Positions 1-8,537 of a stretch of 64,000 bases of DNA are shown here, piece after piece (the stretch's first letter is position 1; every line of letters starts with the position of its first letter). Under the pieces are notes generated by a model, which worked only from the letters and a program-made list of their open reading frames with translations, had not been told where the DNA came from and made no database searches. The stretch comes from Alphaproteobacteria bacterium. GTDB lineage: Bacteria; Pseudomonadota; Alphaproteobacteria; Rhizobiales; Xanthobacteraceae. Location: assembly GCA_005884765.1 (NCBI GenBank), contig VAZV01000132.1, positions 124,001 to 188,000 of the forward strand, given 5' to 3'. The translations under genes and the position numbers were made by a program.

Positions 1-1221
1 GTTCTTGCATTGCGATTTGAGGTCGGCGGGATCGAGCACCCAGGGCGTATCGGGATCGATCACAATTACGTCAGCGGGCGAGCCCGCGCGCAGCGTGCCG
101 CCGGGCAGGCCCAGCAATTCCGCCGGGCGCGTCGACATCGCCCGGATCAGTGTCTTGAAATCCAACTCGCCATTGTGGACCAGCCGCAATGCCGCCGGCA
201 GCATGGTCTGCAGCCCGACCGCGCCGGAGGCTGCCTCCGCGAACGGCAGCCGCTTGACCTCGACGTCCTGCGGATTGTGATCGGACATGATCACGTCGAT
301 CAGCCCCGAGGCGAGGGCCGCGACCAGCGCCTTTCGGTCGTCCTCGGTGCGCAGCGGCGGCGACAATTTCAGGAAGGTGCGATAGGGCCCGATATCGTTC
401 TCGTTCAGCGTGACGTGATTGATCGAGACCGAAGCCGAGACCTGCAACCCGGCATCGCGGGCACGCTTGAGAATATCCAGCGATTCGATGCAACTCAGCG
501 AGGCCGCGTGATAGCGGCCGCCGGAGAGCGCCACCAGGCGCATGTCGCGCTCCAGCATCACAGCCTCGGCGGCATCGGGGATGCCGGCAAGCCCAAGCCG
601 CGCGGCGAATTCGCCTTCGTTCATCACGCCTTCGCCGACCAGATTGGGGTCCTCGGTGTGGTGTACGATCAGCGCGTCGAAGTCGCGGGCGTAGGTCAGC
701 GCGCGGCGCATCACCTGCGCGTTGGTGACGCTCTTGTCGCCGTCGGAGAACGCCACCGCGCCGGCCGCCTTCAACAGCCCGATCTCGGTCATCTCCTGGC
801 CGAGCAGGCCCTTGGTGAGCGCCGCCATCGGGTGAATGTTGACGATGGCGGTGTCGCGGGCGCGGCGCAGCACGAAATCCACTGTTGCCGAATTGTCGAT
901 CACGGGCGAAGTGTCCGGCTGGCACACGATGGTGGTGATGCCGCCGGCCGCCGCGGCCTGGCTGGCGGATGCAAAGGTCTCGCGGTGGCTGGCGCCGGGC
1001 TCGCCGACAAAGGCGCGCATGTCGACCAGCCCGGGGGCTATGACCATGCCGGCGCAATTGACGATGTCGGTGCCCTCAGGCACGCCCGCCGCACCGATGC
1101 CGCGTCGCGCCTCGCGGATGACGCCGTCGGCGATCAGGACATCGCCAAGCCCGTCGAAATCCCGCGACGGATCGACCACGCGCGCGTTGGCAAGCAGGAT
1201 CGGGCGGCGATCGGTCAGCAT
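1..1221 (-). CDS. pyrC: Dihydroorotase-like protein PyrC (probably non-catalytic, PyrX type), 3' end beyond window
   Basis: The reading frame is open from ATG at 1221 to the window edge (407 codons), so the C-terminus is missing. It is a class I dihydroorotase homologue of the amidohydrolase fold, expected in pyrimidine synthesis. The strand after 'APGLVD' normally carries the HxH metal pair ('DxHxHxREPG'). Here it reads 'DMRAFVGEPG', with Arg69 and Phe71 in place of both histidines. The late 'DHAPH' motif reads 'DHNPQ'. Known non-catalytic homologues (PyrC'/PyrX) serve as structural partners of aspartate transcarbamoylase, and pyrB lies directly upstream with a 4-nt gap, so a scaffold role is inferred. 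An in-frame ATG at 1233 would overlap pyrB by 8 nt. An active dihydroorotase is presumably encoded elsewhere. Confidence 0.9.
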   Translation of the reverse strand, partial: MLTDRRPILLANARVVDPSRDFDGLGDVLIADGVIREARRGIGAAGVPEGTDIVNCAGMVIAPGLVDMRAFVGEPGASHRETFASASQAAAAGGITTIVCQPDTSPVIDNSATVDFVLRRARDTAIVNIHPMAALTKGLLGQEMTEIGLLKAAGAVAFSDGDKSVTNAQVMRRALTYARDFDALIVHHTEDPNLVGEGVMNEGEFAARLGLAGIPDAAEAVMLERDMRLVALSGGRYHAASLSCIESLDILKRARDAGLQVSASVSINHVTLNENDIGPYRTFLKLSPPLRTEDDRKALVAALASGLIDVIMSDHNPQDVEVKRLPFAEAASGAVGLQTMLPAALRLVHNGELDFKTLIRAMSTRPAELLGLPGGTLRAGSPADVIVIDPDTPWVLDPADLKSQCKN

Positions 1222-1225
1222 TCTG

Positions 1226-2179
1226 CTACGCATTTGGCAGGTTGCGGGCGAGCGCTTCCAGGACCGCCATTCGCACCGCCACTCCCATTTCCACCTGTTC
1301 GCGGATCAAAGACTGCGCTCCGTCGGCGACGATCGAATCGATCTCGACGCCTCTGTTCATCGGCCCCGGATGCATCACCAGCGCATCGGGCTTGGCGTAA
1401 GCGAGCTTCTTCTGGTCGAGGCCGAAGTAGTGAAAATATTCGCCCGATGACGGCACGAACGAGCCGTTCATGCGCTCGCGCTGCAGCCGCAGCATCATCA
1501 CGATGTCGGCACCGTTCAGCCCCTCGCGCATGTCGCGCGCGACCTCGACGCCCATCCGCTCGATGCCCGGCGGCAACAGCGTCGAGGGCGCAACCACGCG
1601 CACCCGTGCGCCCATCAGGTTCAGCAGCAGGATATTGGAACGCGCCACCCGCGAATGCAGGACATCGCCGCAGATCGCGATCACCAGCCCCTCGAGCCGG
1701 CCCTTGTTGCGGCGGATGGTCAGCGCATCCAAAAGCGCCTGGGTCGGATGCTCGTGGGCGCCATCGCCGGCATTGATCACGGAACCGTCGACCTTGCGCG
1801 CCAAAAGTTCCACCGCGCCGGAGGCATGATGGCGCACCACGAGGATGTCCGGATGCATGGCATTGAGCGTCACCGCGGTGTCGATCAGCGTCTCGCCCTT
1901 GCGCATGGAAGAAGAGGACACCGACATGTTCATGACGTCTGCGCCGAGCCGCTTGCCGGCGATCTCGAAGGAGGACTGGGTGCGGGTCGAGGCCTCGAAG
2001 AACAGGTTGACCTGGGTGCGCCCGCGCAACGAGGCACGCTTTTTGTCGATCTGCCGGTTGAGCTCGACATATTCTTCGGAGAGGTCGAGCAGGCCGGTAA
2101 TGTCGGCAGCCGAAAGCCCCTCTATGCCCAGCAGGTGCCGGTGACCGAGGACAAAGGTCGATTTCAATGCAGGGGTCAT
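1226..2179 (-). CDS. pyrB: Aspartate carbamoyltransferase catalytic subunit
   Basis: This 317-residue protein catalyses carbamoyl phosphate plus aspartate to carbamoyl-aspartate, the committed step of cytosolic pyrimidine synthesis. The carbamoyl-phosphate site 'STRT' is at residues 64-67, followed by 'HPTQALLD' near 144-151 and '[11 protein letters not shown]'. The length matches the family. The chosen ATG at 2179 begins 'MTPALKSTF'; the longer frame to 2305 lacks conservation. It is transcribed with the pyrC-like gene 4 nt downstream, consistent with a PyrB-PyrX complex. No pyrI-type regulatory subunit is visible. Confidence 0.97.
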   Translation of the reverse strand: MTPALKSTFVLGHRHLLGIEGLSAADITGLLDLSEEYVELNRQIDKKRASLRGRTQVNLFFEASTRTQSSFEIAGKRLGADVMNMSVSSSSMRKGETLIDTAVTLNAMHPDILVVRHHASGAVELLARKVDGSVINAGDGAHEHPTQALLDALTIRRNKGRLEGLVIAICGDVLHSRVARSNILLLNLMGARVRVVAPSTLLPPGIERMGVEVARDMREGLNGADIVMMLRLQRERMNGSFVPSSGEYFHYFGLDQKKLAYAKPDALVMHPGPMNRGVEIDSIVADGAQSLIREQVEMGVAVRMAVLEALARNLPNA

Positions 2180-2310
2180 TAAAGCGAGAGCTATAGGCGT
2201 GGATGGATGGCGGGGCAAGGGCCAACCGAGGGGTAAAAAGTTATCCCCCGGTAGTCGCCGTTCAGGGTAAATGCCAGATCGCAAAGCCTGCCCGCTTGGA
2301 CCCATCGACC

Positions 2311-3066
2311 ATGCACCATTTGAACCGGTTTGCTCCGATACTGTTAACTGCGCTGGCAGGGCCCGCGTGCGCGCAGGCCTTGCCCGGTGGTTTTGCGTAT
2401 CTGCGCGATATCGACCCGACGATCGTCCAGGACATCCGCTATGCCGGCTCGAACAATTTCGTCGGCCGGCCGCTTAAAGGCTATCCTGCCGCCGAATGCG
2501 TGGTGAAGCGCGAGGTTGGATCAAAGCTGAAAGCGATCCAGCAGGAACTTTCGCGGCAAAATCTGTCGCTGAAAATGCTGGATTGCTACCGGCCCGCGCG
2601 CGCTGTCGCGGACATGTGGGCCTGGGCGCAAAACGGCAAGGAGACGCCGGCCGGGCGGCGCTTTAATCCGGCGTTCGCGAAGGCCGATCTGTTCCGGCTC
2701 GGCTATATCGCCACTCATTCCGGCCATTCGACCGGCGCCGCCCTCGATCTGACCCTGGTCGATCTGAAGGCCGACAATTCGGCCGTCTTTGATCCCAACA
2801 AAGTGTATTCCGACTGCACCGCGCCCGCCGAGGCGCGGGCGCCTGAGGCGAGCATCGATATGGGCACCGGTTACGATTGTTCCGATCGGAAGTCGCATAC
2901 GGCAGCTCGCTCGATCACCCCGGAGCAGCGCCGCTGGCGCAACCTGCTTGTCGCCGCAATGGCACGGCAAGGTTTTGTGAACTATTCGAAGGAGTGGTGG
3001 CACTTTTCGCTGCCGGGCATAGGCGGGGCAGCCTATGATTTCCCGATAACGCCGCGCCGCCAGTGA
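2311..3066 (+). CDS. D-alanyl-D-alanine dipeptidase, VanX/DdpX-like (peptidase M15D)
   Basis: The 251-residue protein starts with a likely signal peptide (about residues 1-23, '[13 protein letters not shown]'), so it should act in the periplasm. It shows the M15 zinc-site motif '[10 protein letters not shown]' at 137-146 (ligands His139 and Asp146) and the catalytic 'EWWH' at 228-231. VanX-family enzymes cleave free D-Ala-D-Ala; outside vancomycin-resistance operons they salvage peptidoglycan-derived dipeptide. No vanHA or ddp transporter genes are adjacent, so resistance is not implied. ATG 2311 was chosen over the frame's earlier start because it places the signal sequence at the N-terminus. 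Confidence 0.88.
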   Translation: MHHLNRFAPILLTALAGPACAQALPGGFAYLRDIDPTIVQDIRYAGSNNFVGRPLKGYPAAECVVKREVGSKLKAIQQELSRQNLSLKMLDCYRPARAVADMWAWAQNGKETPAGRRFNPAFAKADLFRLGYIATHSGHSTGAALDLTLVDLKADNSAVFDPNKVYSDCTAPAEARAPEASIDMGTGYDCSDRKSHTAARSITPEQRRWRNLLVAAMARQGFVNYSKEWWHFSLPGIGGAAYDFPITPRRQ

Positions 3067-3086
3067 CTCCCCAACAGGACCGGCCC

Positions 3087-4730
3087 ATGACCCATCCCGC
3101 ATTCGCAACCCACGAAGTCTTCAACCAGTCGCCGCCGTTCGAGGACGTCGATCTGTTCACGCTCGACATGCCGCTCTCGGAATCGATTGCCGCCAACGGC
3201 GCAGCCGCCGCCGCGCAGGAACTCTCGGAGTTCGGCAAGCACTGGGGGTCCGCTGCGATGGCCGCGCGCGGCCGCGCTGCGAATGAGAACACGCCAAAGC
3301 TGCGGAGCTTCGATTCCAGGGGCAACCGTCGCGACGAGGTCGAATTTCATCCTGCCTATCACGAATTGATGGCGCGGAGCGCTCATGCCGGCGTGCACAA
3401 TTCGACCTGGACCGCGCAGGGCAAGCCGGCCGGCGCGGCGGCCGAAGTGGTGCGCGCGGCGAAGTTCTATATCGCCTCACAGGTCGAGACCGGTCATCTC
3501 TGCCCGATCACCATGACGCGCGCGTCGGTTGCCGCACTTGCGGCGCAGCCGGATCTGCTCGCGAAGACGATGCCCGTGATCGCGACCCGCGCCTATGATC
3601 CAGGTTTTGCGCCGTGGTGGACCAAGCGCGGCATGACGCTCGGCATGGGCATGACCGAGAAACAGGGCGGCACCGACGTGCGCTCCAACATGACGCGCGC
3701 GGAACGCGACGGCAGCGCCTATCGCATCACCGGGCACAAATGGTTCATGTCGGCGCCGATGTGTGATGCGTTCCTGGTGCTGGCACAGGCCGACGAAGGC
3801 CTGACCTGCTTCTTCATGCCGCGCTTTGCGCCGGATGGATCGGTCAATGCGATCCAGTTCCAGCGGCTCAAGGACAAGCTCGGCAACCGCTCGAATGCCT
3901 CTTCCGAAGTGGAGTTCGTGGGCGCCTATGCGGAGCGCGTCGGCGAGGAGGGCAAGGGCATCCGCACCATCATCCAGATGGTGCAGTTGACGCGGCAGGA
4001 TTGCGCGATCGCCTCCGTCGGCCTGATGCGATCTGGACTTTCGCATGCGCTCCATCACGCAAGACATCGCAGCGTGTTCCAGAAGCATCTCGCCGATCAG
4101 CCGCTGATGCAGGCGGTGCTTGCGGACATGGCGCTTCACGTCGAGGCCTCGGTCGCGCTGGTGATGCGGCTCTGCCGCGCATTCGACCAGGCCCCCGAGG
4201 ATCCCGGCGAAGCCGCCTACATGCGGCTCCTGACACCGGCGATCAAATATTGGGTCTGCAAGAGCGCGCCGGGATTTCTCTACGAGGCGATGGAGTGCCT
4301 CGGCGGCAATGGCTACGTGGAGGAGGGGATTTTGGCCCGGCATTATCGCGAGTCACCCGTCAATGCGATCTGGGAGGGCTCGGGCAATGTGATGTGCCTT
4401 GACGTGCTCCGGGCGTTGTCGCGTGAGCCGGATGCGGCCACGGCGGTGTTGCAGGATATTGCCGAGCAAGCCAAGGGTTTGCCGGGTGGCGCTGAGGCCG
4501 TCGCATCGATCGCAAAGTCATTCCGCCGGCCGGACGGCGAGCGGGTGGCGCGGCTGGCGGTCGAAAAGCTGGCGTTGCTTGCCGCCGCCGCGGCACTCAA
4601 CAAGATCGCGCCGCATCATGCCGAGTTGTTCGCTGCCACGCGACTTGCCACGCCTCACGCCAGCATGTACGGCGCGGTCGATCTCGCCAATGACGATATC
4701 GAAGGCCTGTTGGCACGGGCGTTGCCGTGA
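3087..4730 (+). CDS. AidB-like acyl-CoA dehydrogenase family flavoprotein
   Basis: This 547-residue protein has the AidB layout: N-terminal 'THEVFNQSPPFEDVDLF', then 'CPITMT', 'GMGMTEKQGGTDVRSN', 'LKDKLGNRSNAS' and 'YRESPVNAIWEGSGNVMCLD'. Escherichia coli AidB is induced in the adaptive response to alkylation and binds FAD and DNA; its substrate is unsettled. The order of motifs and the length (E. coli AidB is 541 residues) make it AidB rather than a metabolic acyl-CoA dehydrogenase. ATG 3087 follows an 'agga'-type site; a GTG at 3063 overlapping the previous stop is an alternative. No ada or alkB gene is nearby, so a repair role here is unproven. Confidence 0.9.
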   Translation: MTHPAFATHEVFNQSPPFEDVDLFTLDMPLSESIAANGAAAAAQELSEFGKHWGSAAMAARGRAANENTPKLRSFDSRGNRRDEVEFHPAYHELMARSAHAGVHNSTWTAQGKPAGAAAEVVRAAKFYIASQVETGHLCPITMTRASVAALAAQPDLLAKTMPVIATRAYDPGFAPWWTKRGMTLGMGMTEKQGGTDVRSNMTRAERDGSAYRITGHKWFMSAPMCDAFLVLAQADEGLTCFFMPRFAPDGSVNAIQFQRLKDKLGNRSNASSEVEFVGAYAERVGEEGKGIRTIIQMVQLTRQDCAIASVGLMRSGLSHALHHARHRSVFQKHLADQPLMQAVLADMALHVEASVALVMRLCRAFDQAPEDPGEAAYMRLLTPAIKYWVCKSAPGFLYEAMECLGGNGYVEEGILARHYRESPVNAIWEGSGNVMCLDVLRALSREPDAATAVLQDIAEQAKGLPGGAEAVASIAKSFRRPDGERVARLAVEKLALLAAAAALNKIAPHHAELFAATRLATPHASMYGAVDLANDDIEGLLARALP

Positions 4731-4740
4731 AAGTCAGTTG

Positions 4741-5511
4741 ATGGATTCCCTCAATCCCGAACATCCGCCGGTCGCAGTAGCGCGGGTCGGACGCCGCCCT
4801 CTGGTCTGGAAGTTCTGGGGCACGGCGCTGTGGGGCCTTTTCATTTTTGCCGCGATGTTCATCGGACAAATCGCTGTCGTCGTCTGGTTCGTGCTGCGGC
4901 AAGGAGGGCCGATCGATGTTGCCACGGCGGTACATGTCGTCGGCGGCGGAATCACGATTTCACTGTCGGTGATTTGCGGCCTGCCGGCGGTGCTCGCCGC
5001 GCTGTGGCTTGCGATCCACGTCTCGCGCACGCCGTTCGCCGACTATCTCGCGTTGCGCAGGACCTCGTGGAAGAACCTTCTGATCGGCATCGCTGGCCTG
5101 TTCGTCGTGGTGTTGGGCTGGGACCTGTTGTCGCGCGCCACCGGGCGCGATGTCACTCCTGGATTCATGGTCGACGTCCTGAAATCGGCGCGCGACGACG
5201 GCGCGCTGTGGCTTCTGGTACTCGCTTTCTGCGTCGCCGCGCCGATCTCGGAAGAGCTGTTCGCGCGCGGTTTCCTCTATCGCGGCTGGTCGGAAACTTT
5301 CTTAGGACCTGGCGGCGCCGTCATCCTGTCGTCCATCGTGTGGACGGGGCTGCACCTGCAATATGATTGGTACTTTTTCGGCGAAGTCTTCTCGATCGGT
5401 CTTTTGCTCGGATACCTGCGCTACCGCTCTGGCTCGATCTGGCTGACGATCGTGCTGCACGGCCTCAACAATCTCGGCGCGGTGGTGCAGACGATCTGGC
5501 TGGCGGGTTGA
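4741..5511 (+). CDS. CPBP-family intramembrane metalloprotease
   Basis: The 256-residue multi-pass membrane protein has about six hydrophobic helices. The CPBP (Abi) signature is present: motif 1 'EELFARGFLYR' with the Glu pair at 171-172 and Arg176, motif 2 'VWTGLHLQ' with its His, and motif 3 'LHGLNNL'. Family members include prenyl-endopeptidases related to Rce1 and bacteriocin self-immunity proteins, but most bacterial ones have no known substrate. It starts 10 nt after the AidB-like gene and may be cotranscribed. No bacteriocin genes are visible. Confidence 0.88.
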   Translation: MDSLNPEHPPVAVARVGRRPLVWKFWGTALWGLFIFAAMFIGQIAVVVWFVLRQGGPIDVATAVHVVGGGITISLSVICGLPAVLAALWLAIHVSRTPFADYLALRRTSWKNLLIGIAGLFVVVLGWDLLSRATGRDVTPGFMVDVLKSARDDGALWLLVLAFCVAAPISEELFARGFLYRGWSETFLGPGGAVILSSIVWTGLHLQYDWYFFGEVFSIGLLLGYLRYRSGSIWLTIVLHGLNNLGAVVQTIWLAG

Positions 5512-5513
5512 TG

Positions 5514-6437
5514 TCAGGCCACCAGCGCAATGGCGATCGGCATCGTGATCGCCGCGAGGATGGTTTGCAGCGTGATGATTTGCGCAAGCAGCGGCGCGTC
5601 GCCGCCCATCTGCCGCGCCAGCACGTAAGCGCTTGACGACGCCGGCACCGCCGAGCAGGCGGTGACGATCACAAGATTCTGGCCCGACAGGCCGAACCAT
5701 AGCGCCAGCGCGACCGCCAGAACCGGCATCAGGATCAGCTTGAGGAAAACGCCAAGACCGGCCGCGGCGCTTGGACTAAACAGGCCATCGAGGTGCAGGC
5801 CGGCGCCGGTGACGAGCAAGCCGATCGCGAGCGAGGAGCGGCCCAGCGCATCAGCGACGTCATGCCAGATCCTTGGCAGCGGAACGTGCAGCACGTTGAT
5901 CGCCAATCCGATCGCGCAGGCCCAGATCAGGGGATTGCGGACCACGGTCATGACGATCGAGCGGATCGACCGTTTCTCGGTTGCCGCGTAGTGCGCCAGC
6001 ACGGCGACGCTGAAGACGTTGACCAGCGGAATGATCGCGACCATCGCGACCGACGCCAGCGCGAGGCCAGCGTCACCAAACAGATTTCCGGAGACGGCGA
6101 GCGCCACAAAGGTCTGCCAGCGCGTCGCGCCCTGGAAGATTGAGGTGAAGGCCGGACCGTCAATGTCCATTTTCGCGAGCAGCGGCCTTAAGCTGAGGCA
6201 CAACAGCGACATCGCCAGCGCCGAGAGCACCAGCGCGCCGCCGACGCCGGCGATCGGCACCCTGGTGAGGTCGGCCCTCACCAGTGTCTGGATCAAGAGC
6301 GCGGGAAACAGCACGTAATAGGTCAGCCGTTCCAGCCCGTGCCATTGTGTCTCCAGCCGCATCAGGCTGCGCTTGAGCGCGAAGCCAAACACGATCAGCA
6401 GGAATACCGGCAGCAGCGCCGCAATCACCACCGCCAT
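5514..6437 (-). CDS. AEC-family (auxin efflux carrier) transporter
   Basis: The 307-residue membrane protein has about ten hydrophobic segments and begins 'MAVVIAALLPVFLLIVFGF'. The two-half arrangement, the central charged loop and the C-terminal 'VTACSAVPASSSAYVLARQMGGD' are typical of bacterial AEC permeases, which move small organic acids such as malate or malonate, or amino-acid derivatives. The substrate cannot be read from sequence. It converges on the CPBP gene with stop codons 2 nt apart and starts 2 nt downstream of the ruvX stop, suggesting a ruvX-AEC transcript. Confidence 0.88.
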   Translation of the reverse strand: MAVVIAALLPVFLLIVFGFALKRSLMRLETQWHGLERLTYYVLFPALLIQTLVRADLTRVPIAGVGGALVLSALAMSLLCLSLRPLLAKMDIDGPAFTSIFQGATRWQTFVALAVSGNLFGDAGLALASVAMVAIIPLVNVFSVAVLAHYAATEKRSIRSIVMTVVRNPLIWACAIGLAINVLHVPLPRIWHDVADALGRSSLAIGLLVTGAGLHLDGLFSPSAAAGLGVFLKLILMPVLAVALALWFGLSGQNLVIVTACSAVPASSSAYVLARQMGGDAPLLAQIITLQTILAAITMPIAIALVA

Positions 6438-6439
6438 CG

Positions 6440-6922
6440 CTAGCGATCCGCGCGCAGCCTGGCGAGCCGGTCGAGCGCGCCCTGCAGGATGAAGATCGCG
6501 GCATGCTCGTCGATCACCTCCGCGCGCTTGGCCCTGCTCATGTCCAGGCCGATCAGTTCACGCTCGACGGCCGCGGTCGAGAGTCGCTCGTCCCACAACG
6601 CGATGGCAAGATCGGTGAGGCCAGAGAAATTGCGCGCGAAGGCGCGGGTGGACTGCGCCCGCGGGCCCTCACTGCCGTCCATGTTGATGGGCAGCCCCAG
6701 CACGAAGCCGACGGCGCTGCGTTCCTTCGCGATGGCAAGCAGCCGCGCCGCGTCCGATTTGAAGGCCTTGCGGTGCAACGTCTCCACCCCCGTGGCAAGC
6801 TTACGATCGGGATCAGAGACAGCGACCCCGATGGTTTTCGTGCCCAGATCGAGGCCGACCAGCGCGCCACGTTTGGGCCAGAGTGCGGCAGCTTCGATCA
6901 GCGGCAGGATGAGGGCAGGCAT
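6440..6922 (-). CDS. ruvX: Putative Holliday junction resolvase RuvX/YqgF
   Basis: The RNase H-like fold protein (about 160 residues) has the YqgF signature 'VGLDLGTKTIGVAVSD' near residue 22, 'VLGLPINMDGSEGP' in the middle, and 'WDERLSTAAVE' followed by 'DEHAAIFILQ' near the end. These supply the acidic active-site residues. In other bacteria YqgF is also linked to 16S rRNA 5'-end processing. ATG 6922 ('MPALILPL') is preferred over the in-frame ATG at 6937. It lies immediately upstream of the AEC transporter. Confidence 0.92.
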   Translation of the reverse strand: MPALILPLIEAAALWPKRGALVGLDLGTKTIGVAVSDPDRKLATGVETLHRKAFKSDAARLLAIAKERSAVGFVLGLPINMDGSEGPRAQSTRAFARNFSGLTDLAIALWDERLSTAAVERELIGLDMSRAKRAEVIDEHAAIFILQGALDRLARLRADR

Positions 6923-6977
6923 GGGACCGCATAACACGCAGCCTGGCGGTGACGCAAAGCCGCTGGGAGGGCGCTGG

Positions 6978-7538
6978 CTAACGGGATCGCCGGAGCCATT
7001 CTTCGCGCGTGATTTCCCAAATCTCCGTGGGAAGGCTACCCGATACGTAGTCCCAGTCCTCGGTCTTGATCATGCGCATGCCGCTGCGCTCGGAGATGCG
7101 GCGCGACGGCACGTTGGCGACGGCTTTTGGCGCGCGAAGAACGGGCCGTTCGAGAGTCTCGAACCAGTAATCGGTCACTGCCGAACTCGCTTCGGTCATC
7201 AATCCCTGACCCTGCCATTTGGGGGCGAGCCAAAAACCTCTGTTCTCGTTGAGCTTGTCGGACAGGCTGATCTCGCCGATCAACTGGTCAGGCATACTCT
7301 TGAGCCGGATCGACCAATGCCACTCCGCGCCCTGCTGCATCGCTGGAAGCGCCATGTCGCGAATGAACGTCAGGGCGCCGTCGGCCGGATAGGGCCATGG
7401 GACGCGGCTGGCCAGGAACCGTACGACTTCCCACTGCGGGAAAAGAGTCTGGATCGCCCCCGCGTCCGCAAGGTCCAACGGACGAAGAATCAGGCGAGGC
7501 GTAACCAAGATGGGAATCGCCGCGGACAGCACGGTCAC
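6978..7538 (-). CDS. GNAT-family N-acetyltransferase (RimJ/RimL-like)
   Basis: This roughly 186-residue protein opens 'VTVLSAAIPILVTPRLILR', the usual RimJ/RimL-type start. It continues with 'GEISLSDKLNENRGFWLAPKWQGQGLMTEA', spread over the acetyl-CoA binding strand and loop, then 'ANVPSRRISERSGM'. GTG 7538 is chosen because it forms a 4-nt GTGA overlap with the stop of the upstream lysR gene, indicating translational coupling. The substrate (a protein N-terminus or a small amine) is unknown. Confidence 0.85.
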   Translation of the reverse strand: MTVLSAAIPILVTPRLILRPLDLADAGAIQTLFPQWEVVRFLASRVPWPYPADGALTFIRDMALPAMQQGAEWHWSIRLKSMPDQLIGEISLSDKLNENRGFWLAPKWQGQGLMTEASSAVTDYWFETLERPVLRAPKAVANVPSRRISERSGMRMIKTEDWDYVSGSLPTEIWEITREEWLRRSR

Positions 7539-8437
7539 GCGACGGCGTGGCTGATGCGATCTGGCTTGTCCGCTGTCAGGCACGAAACAAAGCCGCTCAA
7601 TGCGCTGTATTGATGCGCGCTGCGGCGCGTAACGAAAAGTGTATCGACCCGCGACCTGGATGCATCGAGCGCATGCAGACGGATGCTCTCGCGCTGATCG
7701 CTGCGCTCGACCACGGCGCGCGGCAACAATGTGACGCCCATATCGGCGGCGACACAGCCGATCATGCCATCGAGCGTGCCCAATTCGAACCGCGCGGCCG
7801 AAGGCCAGCCAAATTCCGAAAACACCTGTTCGAGCCGCTGCCGGTAGGTGCAGCCGGTACGGAACACCAGCGCGGTCGGACCGGACTCGGCCGTACCGGC
7901 GCGCAAGCTTGCAAGGCTCGTCCATCGGTCCGCGGTGACCAGCACCAGCTCTTCGCGGAATGCAGCAATCGCGCTGAGTTCGGCGTGCTCGATCGGCCCT
8001 GCGACAAAGGCGCCGTCGAGCGTCCCGTCGAGCACCGCGGCGACCAGATCGGCTGTCGGTGCGGTCCGCAATGTCAATCGCACCGCGGGAAAACGCCGAT
8101 GAAATTCGGCGAGCAGCGATGGCAGCCGCACCGCGGCCGTCGTCTCCATCGAGCCGATCGCGAGCGGTCCTTTCGGTTCGCCATCGTCGCGCGCGGCCAG
8201 CACCGCTTCGCGCGCAAGCGCGGCCATGCGCTGGGCGTAAGGGAGCAGGCGGCGCCCCGCGCCGGTCAAGGTCATGCCGCGGCTGTGCCGCTCGAACAGC
8301 GCGGTGCCGATCTCGGCCTCGAGCGCCTTTATTCGCTGCGTGACGTTGGACTGCACCGTGTTGAGTTCATCGGCGGCGCGGGTAATCCCACCTGACCGCG
8401 CGACGGCCGAGAAGGTAACGAGATCGGTAAGCTCCAT
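7535..8437 (-). CDS. LysR-family transcriptional regulator
   Basis: This 300-residue protein has an N-terminal winged helix-turn-helix ('SGGITRAADELNTVQSNVTQ', residues about 16-35) and a C-terminal effector-binding domain beginning near 'GPLAIGSMETTAAVRLP'. The ATG at 8437 is preceded by 'ggtggagag'. It is divergent from two nitronate monooxygenase genes and translationally coupled to a GNAT gene. By the usual LysR arrangement it probably controls the divergent pair; the effector is unknown. Confidence 0.95.
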   Translation of the reverse strand: MELTDLVTFSAVARSGGITRAADELNTVQSNVTQRIKALEAEIGTALFERHSRGMTLTGAGRRLLPYAQRMAALAREAVLAARDDGEPKGPLAIGSMETTAAVRLPSLLAEFHRRFPAVRLTLRTAPTADLVAAVLDGTLDGAFVAGPIEHAELSAIAAFREELVLVTADRWTSLASLRAGTAESGPTALVFRTGCTYRQRLEQVFSEFGWPSAARFELGTLDGMIGCVAADMGVTLLPRAVVERSDQRESIRLHALDASRSRVDTLFVTRRSAHQYSALSGFVSCLTADKPDRISHAVA

Positions 8438-8469
8438 CTCTCCACCGTTTGTTTTTGGAGATGGCTGCG

Positions 8470-8494
8470 TTCTCAAGTATTCATTTTTCGAGAA
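8470..8494. promoter_or_regulatory. Possible LysR operator in the lysR/NMO intergenic region
   Basis: An interrupted dyad, 'ttctc' (8470-8474) and 'gagaa' (8490-8494) with a 15-nt spacer, lies between the divergent genes. LysR sites are typically short dyads with a T-N11-A core, so this is only a candidate chosen for position and symmetry. Confidence 0.35.
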
Positions 8495-8537
8495 TGATAG
8501 TTGAGCCTAATCTCGCTGTCCAGCTTGGAGGAGCGAC

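Noticed and set aside
10-1776. A 588-codon plus-strand frame across the pyrBC genes
   Set aside because: Arg-rich with His/Pro excess and no recognisable domain; it is the opposite-strand shadow of pyrB and pyrC.
2311-3066. Vancomycin-resistance VanX
   Set aside because: Family membership is clear, but there are no vanA, vanH or vanRS genes nearby, so the resistance role is not supported.
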